Shown here in pieces: positions 21,853-33,125 of a DNA stretch of 64,000 nucleotides. Each line of letters opens with the position of its first letter. Position 1 is the first letter of the stretch. The translations under genes were made by a program, and so were the position numbers. This stretch comes from Aselliscus stoliczkanus (Eukaryota > Chordata > Mammalia > Chiroptera > Hipposideridae), in assembly GCA_033961575.1 (NCBI GenBank), contig CM066736.1, positions 79,880,852 through 79,944,851 of the forward strand. The letters are read 5' to 3'. The notes beneath the pieces are model-generated. The model was not told the DNA's origin. It did no database searches and saw nothing but the letters and a program-made list of their open reading frames with translations.

Positions 21853-22763
21853 TAGCATCTTTTAAAGCAAATAGATATGATCATTTTGCTTGCTCCCTCT
21901 GCTTAGCCCTGGAGGGATAGTTGGTTGAAACTGTGTCTTTGTTTGCTATAAGACTGTGGGACTCGTGAATGGAAGTCTTGTTGGCTGTCAGAGCCAGGCA
22001 ATCCAGGGACCTCTCTCTTGGGTGGTGGCTGCAAATGTTGAGGTGCAGACATGTGTACAAGAACCTTCCAGGGAGATACTGGTGACTTGGAACAGGCTAG
22101 AAGGAGATGACTGGATAGGTGTCCACTGGCTTCTTTGGTTTCTGGGGAGGATTTCAGGCAGCCACTAGGTATGTGTTAAATTAGAAGCCTGATCCTCAGG
22201 CAACAGCTTTCCAAATATGTAGAGAGATTCATTTCAGGGAAAGACTGGGAGATGGGCTTATTTTTTTCCGCTCCCTCTGCACTGGGACCTGGGAGGTGTA
22301 ATTGTATCGAGTGTTTGCATACCCATTAAGAATTGCTTCTTTGTTTGCCATTGTTCTGTGGAATTTGTGAACATAAGCCCCATAGGCTTTCAGAGCTATA
22401 GATGTTTTGGTGCTCATCCCTCAGGTGGAAGCCTAAAAAGTCAGAGTGCTAAATGTGAGGTCCAAACCCGTTGCACCTCAGAGAGAAACTGGAAGTCAGG
22501 AGTTCCTTCCCAAGTGCATGGCATTGTGCTGGGGTTAAAGTCTATAGTGAGAGTGTGTTCCAGCCTTTCCTATCTATTTTGATGTGGGTGTTTTCTCATT
22601 TGCTCAATGTGTAATAGTTGTTCAGCTAGTTTTTGAATTTCGTTCAGAGGGAATTACTTCATGTGTAGCTGTATGTTCAACGTGTCCATGGCAGGAGGGG
22701 CGGTCAGGAGTGCCCTGTGTCTCCATCTTGGTTGATGTCCTGAATGTCCTGAGGGTTTTTTAT

Positions 22764-23198
22764 TTTTATTTATTTATTTCTTAAAGATTTTATTGGGGAA
22801 TTGGGGGAGGGGAACAGCATTGGGGAATCAGGGAAGGGGAACAGACAAGTTGCTGTCCTTTTGTTCTTCAGTCTAGTTGTGGATGACGTTGCTTCACTGG
22901 CCCATGTTGGTATCATCATTGTGCTCTCCTCAGCTGAGGCAGTTGCTTGCTGGCCATTTGACGGCCAATCATGGCAGCTCACAAAAGCTCATGCCAGCTG
23001 CTGGCCAGCTGCTCTTCAACCTACGCTGTTGCCAGTGACTCACTGGCAGCCCAGTTCCAGGTCGAGCTGTTGTTCACCATCTTAGCTATAAAGGGTGCAG
23101 CATCACTGGCCCTCATATGGGATTTCAACCAGGACCCTGCTGGTCAGAGCTGGGGTCCCAAGCCAACTCTTAAACAATGTGCCACTCTGCTGGCCCCG
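22764..23198 (-). mobile_element. Long tRNA-derived SINE, full length
   Basis: Tail TTATTTATTTCTTAAAGATT, body, and head ending CTGCTGGCCCC. The target-site duplication GAGGGTTTTTTA is at 22751-22762 and 23199-23210, just beyond the 5' end of the long L1. Confidence 0.9.
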
Positions 23199-23428
23199 GA
23201 GGGTTTTTTAAATTAAAAAAAAAAAAGATAGGGTAAGGGGTCTGGGGAAAAGATTTGTGTGTATTTTGACTGAAGGGTAAAGTACTGTGTGTCTGTGTGT
23301 GTTAGGGGAGGGAGAAGGGGAAATTGGTGGGTATGTATAAAAACCTTTGCTTTTTACTCAGAGAGTTGTTGTGATAATGCAAATCGTTTTACAGTATTTT
23401 GTAAACTTTTAGGTGCTATACTAATGTA

Positions 23429-24712
23429 TTTGGTTGTCAGAAAAGTCATGATGTATTTTGTCTATGTTTTTCAAAAGTCATTTAATTTATATAAAGAACA
23501 AAGATCAATCAATGATATATTGCCTGTTTTGTTCGAATACCTTTTGCTATCTTTCAGTGAGCTTCATACTTCCTTATTCATAGAAGGACCTGTCTTTATC
23601 AATGAAAACTGAACAAGGTGCTGATTTACAGCCTCATCTGAATTGAATGTTATTCCACACAAGAAGTTTTGAAGACAACGGAACAAGTGGAAGTCTGATG
23701 GCACAAGGTCAGGCACGTATGGTCGGTGTGGCAACACATTTCATCCAAGCTCCAATAATTTTTGACGGGTGATCAAACTTGTGTGTGGTCTCGCGTTGTT
23801 GTGATGGAACACAACTAGTTTACAATTAACAAGCTCTGGACATTTCTGGGTGATGGATTTGTTCAAACTGTCCAATTGCCACAGTACACATTTGAATTGA
23901 TTGTTTTGTTCCTTGGCAGGAGCTCAAAAAACACGACATCTTTAAAATCCCACCACACTGAGAACATAACCTTCCTCTGATGAATGTCTGCTTTCGATGT
24001 CGTTTGAGGCAAATCATCAAGTCGGGACCAAGGCCGTTTGTACACCACACTGTTGTAAACAATCCACTTCTCATCACCAGTTATCAGTCACTTCAAAAAA
24101 GGATCGTTTTCCTCACGTTTATTGAGCATATCGCAGATGTTTATAAGCCCCGTCAAATGCATTTCTTTGAGTCCATGCGGAACCCAAATGTCGAGCTTGC
24201 TTACATATCCCAGCTTCTTCAGGTGGCTCTGAATACTTGAATGATGGATGTTCAATGTTTCTGCAATCTCTCGTGTCCTGTAACGTGGGTTTGACTCGAT
24301 CAATGCCTTTAAATTGTCGTCATCAACCTTGGTGGGCCTCCCTGACCAAGGAGCGTTGTTGAGATCAAAATCATCAGCATGGAATTTCATGAACTATCAT
24401 TGGCATTGACGTTCTTGTAGAGCATTGTCACCATAAACTTTATGCAACTTTTCACAAAGTTGACACATGTTCTTCCCTTTACGGACCTAAAACAGTAAAA
24501 TATGGCAAAAATGCACAGTTTGATCTTCCATCTATAACTTGTAAAATCTCCAAAACTCAACCAAATCACTCAATTTTCTTTTAGAATGAAGCTAGAACTG
24601 TCAGCTGTCAAATGACATAGCAATAATATAGATGCAAACGACTCTAGTACTTCCAAAAATGAACTAGTGCCATCTGTTGCAAACATGCATCATGACTTTT
24701 CCAACAACCCAA
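23429..24712 (-). mobile_element. Full-length mariner transposon, inactive
   Basis: 1284 bp, the usual mariner length, with TA on both sides. The left end TTTGGTTGTCAGAAAAGTCA and the reverse complement of the right end, TTGGGTTGTTGGAAAAGTCA, form the inverted repeats; both continue into TGATG. The transposase runs on the minus strand from about 24531 to about 23590. Confidence 0.9.
23585..24531 (-). pseudogene. Mariner transposase pseudogene (DD34D, second Asp changed)
   Basis: A cut-and-paste transposase. The likely start is the ATG at 24531 (MEDQTVHF). The helix-turn-helix part includes WSGRPTKVDDDNLKALIE, then TREIAETLNIHHSSIQSHLK and LDIWVPHGLKE. The catalytic part has FSVWWDFKDVVFFELLPRN, HHNNARPHTSLITRQ and PYVPDLVPSDFHLF. 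The second catalytic Asp, normally HHDN, is Asn (codon at 23798-23800). The third Asp follows after the correct 34-residue spacing. In-frame stops occur in the N-terminal region (for example before VRKGKN) and within the catalytic region after LLELG. Confidence 0.9.
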
Positions 24713-24714
24713 TA

Positions 24715-25194
24715 GTTGCAGTGATTGTTAGTACTCAGAGCAATATAATACAGGCTCTTAGAGATGGCACCACATTAGGTCAAGCACCAGGATTTTCTCC
24801 TCTCACCCCTTCATGTGTGGCTTCCTCTGCACCGTTTTCCCAGGGCTTATCCTGGGCCTAGAAGCCAATGGGGAGTACAGACTTATTCCATCTGACCATG
24901 CCAAGGCAGATTAGAAAGGGAGGCAGAGGAACTTCCCTAAGCACCATAGCTCGATACTGTCTGCCTCTCCACTCTTCTCCTTGCAGCAGAGAGAGAGGCC
25001 CTGGATAGGCTTCTTGGTAGTTTTTGTGTTTGGGTCAAACTGAGCTGAGTCGTGTGGACTCCATCCACATAGTTGCTGCCAAAGGACATTGCCTCCTTAA
25101 CATGCACAGCACCCAGGCAGTGAGCTGCCAGACAAGATCCCGCTTCTTCAGATACAAGTGATGGGGCTTTATTGTCTGCAGAGGGATCTTGGAG
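24715..25194. other. Unassigned single-copy-like DNA
   Basis: No repeat or gene recognised between the mariner and the MIR. Confidence 0.45.
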
Positions 25195-25318
25195 GTGAGC
25201 ATTAGCCTGGGAGCAGGAGACAAGTCCAAGCTTTGCCGTTCACCAATGGTGTGGCAAGCTCTGTTATCTCTCTGGACCTCAGTTTCCTAAACTGTGAAAT
25301 TAGGAAGTAGAAATTAGA
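25195..25318 (+). mobile_element. MIR SINE remnant
   Basis: GACCTCAGTTTCCTAAACTG and TGAAATTAGGAAGTAGAAAT match the central MIR order in sense orientation, preceded by CAAGCTCTGTTATCTCTCT. Confidence 0.65.
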
Positions 25319-26132
25319 TTTTAAGGGTAAAAACAAATTAAAAACAAGAGGTTCTCCAGAATTAAACGCATGTCTATGTGGTTGACTAATTTATGACTAA
25401 TTTATAAAGGAGCCAAGAGTATACAATGGGGAAAGGACTATTTTTTCAATAAATTATGTTGGGAAAATTGAGCAGCCATCTACAAAAGAATGGCACCGAA
25501 CCACTATTCTACACCATACACAAAAATTGACCTGAAACCATAAAACTTCTAAAAGAAAACATAAGTGGTAAGCTCCTTGAAATAGGTCTTGAGTATAATT
25601 TTTTTGAATCTGACACCAAAGTCACAAATAACAAAAGCAAAAATAAACAAATGGTTCTACATCAAATTAAAAAGCTTCTACAAAGCAAAGGAAACCATCA
25701 AAAAGAAAAGAAAAGAAAAGGCAACCTACTGAATGGGAGAAAATATTTGCAAATCAGATACCTGATAAGAAGATAATATCCAAAATATATAAAGAACTCA
25801 TACAACTCAGTAACAAAACAGAAAAAAGAGAAAAAGAAAAGAAAGTGAAAAAATTCAATTAAAAAATGGGCAGAGGATATGAATAGACATTTTTCCAAAG
25901 AAGACATACAGATGTCTAACAGGTAAATGAAAAATGCTTTATATCATTAATCATCAAGGAAATGCTAATCAAAACCACAGTGAGATATCACCTCACACCT
26001 GTGAGAAATGGCTGTTATTAAAAAGATTATAAATGGCAAGTGTTGTCAAGGTTGTGAAGAAAAGGGAACCCTTGTGCACTGTTGGTGGGAATATAAATTG
26101 GAGTAGCCACTGTGGAAAACAGTATGGAGGTT

Positions 26133-26265
26133 GATGGAAGGAGAACTGACTCTGGGTAGTGAGCACACAATGTATATATAAATGATGTATTATAGAAATG
26201 TACACTTGACACTTACGTAATTTTTATAGGTTTGACCATTGTCACCCCAATAAAATTAATTTAAA
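26133..26265 (+). mobile_element. Very short 5'-truncated L1 3' end
   Basis: About 130 bp with TGTACACTTGACACTTACGT and GTCACCCCAATAAAATTAAT, which I recognise as the terminus of a younger L1 3'UTR. It breaks the ORF2 phrase GTATGGAGGTT...AAAAAATTAAGAATAGAACT of the surrounding L1. No clear duplication was found. Confidence 0.6.
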
Positions 26266-26285
26266 AAATTAAGAATAGAACTACT

Positions 26286-26739
26286 GGGCCGGCCGAGTGG
26301 CACATTGGTTAAGAGCTGGTTTTGGGATGCCAGCGGCCCTGGTTCGGATCCCATGTATGAGGGCCAGTGACACTGCCCTCTACAGCTAACAACAGCTCCA
26401 CCTGGAGCTGGGCTGTGCGAGCCCCGGCGACGATGTAGGCTGCAGCCCCTGCTGCAGTGGGCTGCCATAGGCTACAGTGAGTGGCCGGCAGCCAGCGTGA
26501 GCGGCTGGCAGCCAGCGCGAGCTGCCAATAGCCACGGTGAGCGACCATCCAGAGGCCAGCGACCGATTTGCCTCATCCGGGAAGAGCGCAATGACGATAC
26601 CAACATGGGCCAGTGAAGCCACGTCCTCCGCACCTAGACTGAAGAACAAAAAGACAGCAACTTGTCTGTTCCTCTTCCCCAATTCCCTGACGCTGTTCCC
26701 CTCCCCCAATTCCCCAATAAAATCTTTTAAAAAAAAAAA
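26286..26739 (+). mobile_element. Long tRNA-derived SINE, well preserved
   Basis: It starts GGGCCGGCCGAGTGGCACAT, with box B GGTTCGGATCCC, a GC-rich body, CCCCAATAAAATCTTTT and an A tail. The AATAAA plus TCTTTT pairing is the T+ SINE tail signature. The exact target-site duplication AAGAATAGAACTACT is at 26271-26285 and 26740-26754. Confidence 0.95.
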
Positions 26740-27330
26740 AAGAATAGAACTACTACTATATCACCCAGCAGTTCCACTTCTGGGTATTTATCTGAAGAAA
26801 ACCAAAAATAGGATCTCAGAGAGCTATCTGCACTTCCATGTTCTATGCAGCATTATTTACAATAACCAAGATATAGAAACAACCTAAATGTCCATCAATA
26901 GATAGATAAAGAAATTGTTGCTATTTGCAACAACACGGATGGACCTCAAGGGCATTATGTTAGGCGAAGTGAAATAAGTCATACCATATGACCTCCCTTA
27001 TATATAGAATCTAAAAATAAAATAAAGCTAAGCTCATAGATACAGAGAACAGATTGGTGGTTCCTAGTGTGGGGGGAAGTAAGAGATGGGAGAAATGGAT
27101 GAACTGGTTTTATTTTTAGTTTAAATATATTGAATATAAAAATATAATAATAAAAATAAGAGGCTTAATTCTCCCTGTTGAGAGTAAGAGATTTCTCCCC
27201 TTCGTTTTTCTTAGAGTATTTTCTTTAGAAAACAAATTCTTTTCCTACCCCTTTGAGATGTATGTAAATGTTTTAAAAAAACATCTTGCCAGTTTTTCAA
27301 ACCAGGAATATCTTTCTCAAAGACCTGGGA

Positions 27331-27335
<5 letters not shown>

Positions 27336-27383
<48 letters not shown>

Positions 27384-27425
27384 CTCTCTCGCTCTCTCTC
27401 TCTCTCGCTCTCTCTTTCCCTCTCT
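27336..27425. repeat. (TC)n microsatellite
   Basis: About 90 bp of TC units with a few CG interruptions (GCTCTCTCTCGCTC). Confidence 0.95.
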
Positions 27426-27600
27426 TTATTGTGCTTAATTTACATGATATTGTATAATTATATATTACATATATATAATAAAGTTTACCATTTTAATTAT
27501 TTTTAAGTGTATGGTTCAGTGGCATTAAGTACATTCACATTGTTGTACACCCCCACCACCATCCATCTTGTGAGCCATCTCTTTGAAATATAATTAACAA
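27426..27600 (-). mobile_element. Old L1 3' end remnant (L1M-like)
   Basis: AAGTTTACCATTTTAATTAT, GTATGGTTCAGTGGCATTAA and ACATTCACATTGTTGTACA match the reverse-complement 3'UTR already seen at 1301-1600. Confidence 0.65.
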
Positions 27601-27870
27601 GGACGATAGCACCCCTATCTCTGGGAGGGTACGAGCCTAACTTCAGTAGGTGCCTCAGTCAAAGTTGTAAAACTACCTCCTTTCATGAGGATTTCAGGAG
27701 TTCATTTTTCCTTTAGATAAAGCCAATTAACAAACACAGATGGCCACCTCAATTATCAGGTGAATCTAGGATGAACTATTTGTGACAAATGGTGTTTTCA
27801 AGTCCTCTTACATGAAGATCAATTCTTGTTTATCTTGAGAACATGCATGCAATGTATTCTATCTGCTTGG
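27601..27870. other. Unassigned DNA
   Basis: No recognisable element. Confidence 0.4.
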
Positions 27871-27871
27871 C

Positions 27872-28253
27872 TATTAGTTTGCTAAAGCTGCTGTAACAAA
27901 ATAACAGATTTGGTGGCTTAAGCAACAAAAATTTATGTTTTCATAGTCCTGGAGGCTAGAAATCCAAGACCGAGATGTCAGCAGGTTTGGTTTCTTTTGA
28001 GGCACCTCCTTGGCTTGCAGATGGTTGCTTTCTCTCTGGTTTTCCCTCTGTGCACAGCATCCTTGGTAGCTTTTTGTGTGTTCAAATTTCCTCTTCTTAC
28101 AAGGTGACAAGTTAGATTAGATTAGGGCCCTCCCTAAAAGCCTTATTTAAACTCAATCACCTCTTTAAAAACTAAATAGTCACATTCTGAGATGTGGGGG
28201 GTATGATATCAGCATATGAATTTTGAAGGGACAAATTATTCTCATAATGGCTA
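27872..28253 (-). mobile_element. MaLR/MLT1-type solitary LTR remnant
   Basis: In plus reading TTAGTTTGCTAAAGCTGCTG, TGGTGGCTTAAGCAACAAAA, TCCTGGAGGCTAGAAATCC, TTAGATTAGGGCCCTCCC and CATATGAATTTTGAAGGGAC follow the reverse complement of an MLT1-like LTR. It is an ancient endogenous-retrovirus-related LTR with no internal coding region. The subfamily is not resolved. Confidence 0.72.
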
Positions 28254-28471
28254 CACTTACGCTGGCTGCCGGCCGCTCACTGTAGCCTATGGCATCCCAC
28301 TGCAGCAGGGGCTGCAGCTTACACCGTTGCCGGGGCTCACTCAGCCCAGCTCCAGGTGGAGCTGTTGTTAGCTGTAGAGGGCAGTGTAGAGGGCCCCCAT
28401 ATGTGGGATCCAAACCGGGGCCGCTGGCGTCCTAAGCCAGCTTTTAACCAACAAGCCACTTGGCTGGCCCC
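28254..28471 (-). mobile_element. SINE fragment lacking its 3' half
   Basis: The head and central body of the long SINE are present (head ending CTTGGCTGGCCCC), but the 3' part with the AATAAA tail is absent. The break at the SINE body coincides with the end of the neighbouring LTR. No duplication recognised, so a deletion after insertion is likely. Confidence 0.85.
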
Positions 28472-29312
28472 TGTATATTATTTTTATATAGACTAGATGT
28501 GTCATTGGAAAACGATTTATTTGGCTTACTAGTTTCAGTGTTTTCACAAAATTCAACAAAGTGAATCCCTGGATTTTAACTCAAACACAATCAGTTAAGT
28601 CACTTAAGTTTATTAACAAAACTTTAATTTTTTTCAGTGAAAGGCTACTCATTGTTCCATCTTTCTCCTCTTTAAACAGACAGCAAGTGTGCTCACCTGC
28701 TTGACAGGGTCACTAGAGGAATAGCTGCTGATGAGTTTCAAGTATTTCATCAAAGTGATGGAATTACAGAATTATTATGATTTGAGGCTGGTAGGCCAAA
28801 GTTTACCAAATGTCCTCTCTCTAGCTCATCACTCCCAGAAGCAGATGAGCATCTAAATGACCTTATTGGTTTGGATTTGTAGGTCTACTCGATCTGTGCT
28901 TCCACCTTTGCCCTGAAAGCGCAACTTTGCCCTGTTCCTTGTGAGATTAATTTGGAGCATCATCATCTTCCTGCCACCAAGCCCACCATCAACCATCTTT
29001 GACTTCTTCTTCTGCCCTCAATCCCATGTCCAATCCACTGCCAACTTGGGTTGATTTTGTCATCCTTATGTCTCTCTCATCTATTACTGAATCTACCCAC
29101 ACAGCCCATTGTAGCAGCTTGATGTCATCCTCCCAGTTTCCTTTACTTGGTGAATTATTATTATTCAGTATTCAACAGATTCAATTTAGCCTCTTCGTTG
29201 AACCTGTGCTGAAACTTCCCCTTGAGCATGACTATACTTTGTATGCTATGCTGTATGTATTTTTTACCCAGTATTTTGTGTTCACCTCTTGTAGACTTTG
29301 GAATATTACAAT
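28472..29312. other. Unassigned single-copy-like DNA
   Basis: No recognisable repeat. A 126-codon plus frame at 28999-29379 has no domain signature and runs into the LTR remnant, so I treat it as chance. Confidence 0.45.
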
Positions 29313-29625
29313 GTGCAGTGAATTCACTGTTGGTGTCTCACCCCCAATTTATATGTTGAAGTCTGCAGTCCCAATGTGATGGTATTAAGAGGTGGGGCCT
29401 TTGGCAGATAATTAGGTCATGAGTGTGGAGCTCTCACCAATGAATACACAGTGAAAAGGCAGCGGTGTGCAACCCAGATGAGGGCCGCACCAGAATGTGA
29501 CCCTGTTGGCACCCTGATCTTGGACTTCCAGCCTGCAGAACTGTGAGAAATAAGTTTCTGTTGTTTGTAAGACACCCAGTCTATGATACTTGGTTACCGC
29601 TACTAGAGCTGACTAAGATACAATG
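29313..29625 (+). mobile_element. MaLR/MLT1-type solitary LTR remnant
   Basis: ATTTATATGTTGAAGTCTGC, GATGGTATTAAGAGGTGGGG, TTGGACTTCCAGCCTGCAGA and ACTGTGAGAAATAAGTTTCT follow a sense MLT1/MST-like LTR, including its AATAAG-type polyadenylation region. No internal region; ancient. Confidence 0.75.
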
Positions 29626-29704
29626 TAATTAGTTGTTTTTCATGTTTGTGATTCTCACTAGGCTGGAAGGTCCTCCAGGAAGAGTCTAACTCCTTACCCC
29701 CTTT

Positions 29705-29960
29705 CTAAACTATCATTTATTGATTAACTTCTATGTGCCAAGTACTATATAAGAATTTTGTGTATGTTATCTCATAGTATCACTTCCTCAGCCATTCCTG
29801 GAAATACATATATATTTTGAAATCTACTTTAGCAGAGCAGCTTCTAAGAGCAGAGAGTTGAAATGACTTGCTGAGCTGTGATTTGAACCTTTCCTCTTTA
29901 TATTCTGTGGCATCATCTAGCTCCATAACCAGACACGTGGCAGATACTGATGCTGAGTTA
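29705..29960 (-). mobile_element. MIR SINE remnant
   Basis: CATTTATTGATTAACTTCTA, TGTGCCAAGTACTATATAAG, GAGAGTTGAAATGACTTGC and GATTTGAACCTTTCCTC match a reverse-complement MIR in order. Confidence 0.65.
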
Positions 29961-31110
29961 CAAACTAAAATTACCGCATTTCAGTTTAGACATCCTCTGT
30001 TCTAGGAATCCTTTGGTAGCTAACGTCTGCCTCTTTTGTACACAAATCCTGATTGGACCTCTGTTATCACACTTATCGCGCTGACTTATGATCTTTCACT
30101 GCGCCTGTCAGTTTTCCAACTCTGTTGTGTGGACTAAGTGGATTATGCTTCTCTTCTGGCAAGAGTGAGCCAAGCAGGAGTGGGAGGCTGGACTGTGAGC
30201 CAGCTCTGGAAGAAATGCTCCCAGGGCACCCAGGGCTGAGGCAGTTAATTTGCCCCAGTGGTGAGGAGGAAATTTCTTGTAAAAGCTAGCTCCCTTCAGA
30301 ACAATGTGGCCTTTTATTTTTTCACTTTGGAATGGAGCCTAGCTGTCCATGGAAACAAAGAGAGGAGAGAATCACTGAACCAGGCTCGCACATAAAAAAC
30401 TGACCATGTCTGTCTTTGAAGTCTCCTTTATGTTGTTTAGAAAACTTTGGATTATAGGGGTGTTTTTTCCCTGCTTTTCTTCCTCAGTTCCTCACCCCAC
30501 CCCAATTTTTTTTTTTTCAGAGAAAAGAGAGAACTGGGTGTAAGGGAACCTTTCTTTGAAACAGGGCAGAAGTCATTAATTAAGACTCCCATTCATTCTT
30601 TCTGACACTTGCTCATCAATCAGATTTCCTCTTAGCATTCTGATGACCCTGCTGACCTGCAGTCCTCCATACTGTCTGCCAGACAGAATTGAAACTCAGA
30701 CCACACACCAGAAAAGAGGGAGTGGGCTCTGGCTCCGGGCTTCCTGGGATTGAGGAGAAAGAGTCTGGGGACAAAGCTGGCTGATGGGGAGCTCCTCTGA
30801 GTTGAGGTGAAGGTGAATAAAGAAGGTATTTTCTTGGCGGAAGCAAGTGTTGCTCACTTCACTGAAACAGTGATCTATAGTTGCTCTTCCCTTTCTCCCC
30901 CTAACTCAGGGGAAGCCACTGATGGAGCTCGGAGCCCAGCCAGCTGGGCCCGGGAAATGAGGCTAGCAGTTTCTCAGTGCCAAGTCGGCCCTGCTGAAAG
31001 AAGTTAGCAGCTCTCAGCCTTCTCTCAAAAAAGTACAGGGAGCTGTTCTGGAGATAACAGTGACATTTTGGGGGGTGAGCGGTAGTCAGCCTGAGCTCTG
31101 GGACCTTTAT
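29961..31110. other. Single-copy-like DNA, possible conserved non-coding block
   Basis: No transposon recognised. The part at about 30170-30460 is non-repetitive with varied composition, including AATGTGGCCTTTTATTTTTT, and is a candidate for conserved regulatory sequence. A minus frame at 30846-30616 has no domain signature. Confidence 0.4.
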
Positions 31111-32021
31111 TTCATGACTCATTCATTTGTTCATTCATTCATTCATTAATTCAATAGCCATTTACCTGTGTATACAGTAGGTATCATGCTGGGAATTGAG
31201 GACAGTTGTATGAGGCAGTTGTAATCTCTGCCTTCACAGTCTAGTTGGGAGATGTACCTGGGAAAGGAAATTTGGGTATTTAGGAGGACCCACTGTGGTC
31301 ATATAAAATTAAAACTCAATGACTATTTAATGGTCTCCTTCTATGTACCAGGCATAGTGCTAGGAGCTGGGGATACTGCAATGAAAAAGAAAAAAGTGCT
31401 CACAACCTATATCCTCAAGGAATTAACAGAGTAGGCAACAGTGGACTGGTAAACAAAGTCATTAGTATTTAGCATGAGTATGATTGCAATATTACATGTA
31501 GGATTCAGAGAAAATAGAGAAGAGTTTATTCTACATGGAGCTCCTTGGCTGTTACTCTGAGTGAGATAGCAACCACTGGAAGGTTTCAAGCAGAGGAGTG
31601 ACACAATCTCAAGTATTTAAAAAAGTTTGGAGAATAGATTTAGGGGAAAAGGAGGAGACAGGGACACTAGTCAGTAGCTTTATTGCAATAAACCAGGTTT
31701 GGTGTCTTGGACTAGAGGTAATGATGCAGGTATAGAGAAGAGGTGGGTTTTAGATATTTGGAGAATGAGCCAACAGAATTTTCTGATGGCTTTGATGTCT
31801 GGTGTTAGAGAAAGGAATCAGTGTTGATTCCAGAGTTTTTGACCAGAGAAGCCAAAGGTTGGAGTTTTCCTTAACTGAGATAGACAAAATTATGGAAGCA
31901 GGGGTTTTATGGGAAAATCAGAAGTTTGGCTTTAGACATGTTAAGTATGAGGTGCCTATTAGAAGACTTAGTGATTGTATTTAAAATCATGAGATTGGAT
32001 GAGATCACAAGGATGTGAGTA

Positions 32022-32578
32022 CAGTATTCCCCCCCTTATTCTTGGGGGAAACAGTCCAAGACCTCCCCTCCCCTTCAGTGGATGCCTGAAACCATGGATA
32101 GTACCAAACTCTATATCTACTATGTTTTTTCCTATATAAACATACCTATGATAAAGTCCAATTTATAAATTAGGCACAGTAAAAGATTAACAACAGCTAA
32201 TAATAAAATAGAACAATTATAATACTATGCTGTAATAAAAGTTATATGAATGTGGTATTAATAAATAAAATAAAGGTTACCTGAACACAAGCACTGTGAT
32301 ACCATGACAGTCAATCTGGTAACCAAGACAGCTACCCATCCAGTGGGTGGATAGCTATACAGTGTGGATACTCTAGACAAGGGAATGATTCACATCCCAG
32401 GTGGGTCAGCCAGTTGGTGCAAGATTTCATCATACTACTCAGAATGGTGCACAATTTAAAATGTATGAATTGTTTACTTCTGGAATTTTCCATTTAATAT
32501 TTTTGGACCATGATTGACCATAGGTAACTGAAACCATAGAAAGTGAAACCATAGATGGTGGGTGGGGGGAAACTACTG
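32022..32578. mobile_element. Tigger/MER2-like DNA transposon, non-autonomous
   Basis: TA at 32020-32021 and 32579-32580 flanks inverted ends CAGTATTCCCCCCCTT and the reverse complement of CAGTAGTTTCCCCCC. Internal text GTGGATGCCTGAAACCATGG, TTATAAATTAGGCACAGTAA and AACTGAAACCATAGAAAGTG matches the MER2/Tigger group. No transposase. Inserted into the L2. Confidence 0.82.
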
Positions 32579-33125
32579 TACATGGAGGATAGGGAGCAGA
32601 TCTAAGGACGAAGTCCCGGGGTGTTCTAATGTTTAAAGATGAGGAAGATAAGGAGGAACCAGAAAAGGAGACTGAGAAACAGCAGACAGTGAGATTAAGA
32701 AGATTGTAATTTCCTGGATCCCAAGTAAACAAGATATTTAAAGGAAGGTGTTGGGGGGACCAAATATATCAAATACTTCTGATTGTTAAGTAAATGATAA
32801 CTAAGAATCAATCTTTGGATTTGGTAATGTTGTGAGTTACTGAAGATCTCTCTAAGAGCACTATCTATGAAATGATAGTGGTGAATTTTTGTTTGAGGTG
32901 GATTCCCTAGGGAACAGAAAGGGAAGAATTGGAGAAAATGATCATAGACAAACTTTTCAAGAATTTTATTACAAAGGAAGCAGAAAAATATGTTGCTAGT
33001 TAGAAAAGGATGTGGAATTGCAAGAGTTCCTTTTTAGTAAATGGAAGAATTTCAGGTGTTTTTATGTAGATGGGATGACTATATAGAAGGATAGTAATCA
33101 ATGATAAAAGAGAGAGAGGAGAGAG

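Larger units (their letters stand above)
20480..22735 (-). repeat. Three diverged tandem units in the L1 5'UTR
   Basis: Similar stretches recur at about 20660-20915, 21940-22170 and 22345-22530. Examples: GTGAATGCAAGCCACATTGG, GTGAATGGAAGTCTTGTTGG, GTGAACATAAGCCCCATAGG; each is preceded by TTTGTTTG and followed by a GGCAATCTGGCAG-like segment. With the 924-bp L1 insertion removed, spacing is about 350 and 400 bp. Tandem 5'UTR units (monomers) act as promoters in some mammalian L1s. Confidence 0.6.
13719..22750 (-). mobile_element. Long L1 retrotransposon, 3' truncated and heavily nested
   Basis: On the minus strand the order is 5'UTR (about 22750-20270), ORF1 (about 20260-19370), ORF2 (18891 to 13719). 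The 3' end of ORF2 and the 3'UTR are absent. The outer 5' end carries the reverse complement of CCAAGATGGAGACAC, a typical L1 start. Later insertions are SINEs at 14196 and 15172, a plus-strand L1 at 16458, a MITE with SINE at 18237, and an internally deleted L1 at 20929. All frames are broken. Confidence 0.85.
25335..27165 (+). mobile_element. L1 3' half in sense, with nested insertions
   Basis: Sense ORF2 text (AAGCTTCTACAAAGCAAAGG, ATGGGCAGAGGATATGAATA, CACTGTTGGTGGGAATATAA) continues into the 3'UTR (TGGTTCCTAGTGTGGGGGGA). ORF2 is interrupted at about 26133-26265 by a separate short L1 3'-terminal piece (ACCATTGTCACCCCAATAAA), then by a SINE. The reading frame is lost. An A-rich, degenerate 3' end lies near 27150. 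Confidence 0.82.

Noticed and set aside
26386..26709. Frames of 100-150 codons repeated at many SINE copies (also 14310, 22801, 48818, 55671)
   Set aside because: They are frames through the GC-rich SINE body. Repetition reflects copy number, not a gene family.
27336..27425. CRISPR-like or regulatory repeat array
   Set aside because: Simple TC dinucleotide repeat. No CRISPR arrays are expected or seen in this nuclear sequence.
27872..29625. One provirus bounded by the two LTR-like remnants
   Set aside because: The two LTR remnants are in opposite orientation, from different-looking subfamilies, and no gag/pol text lies between them.
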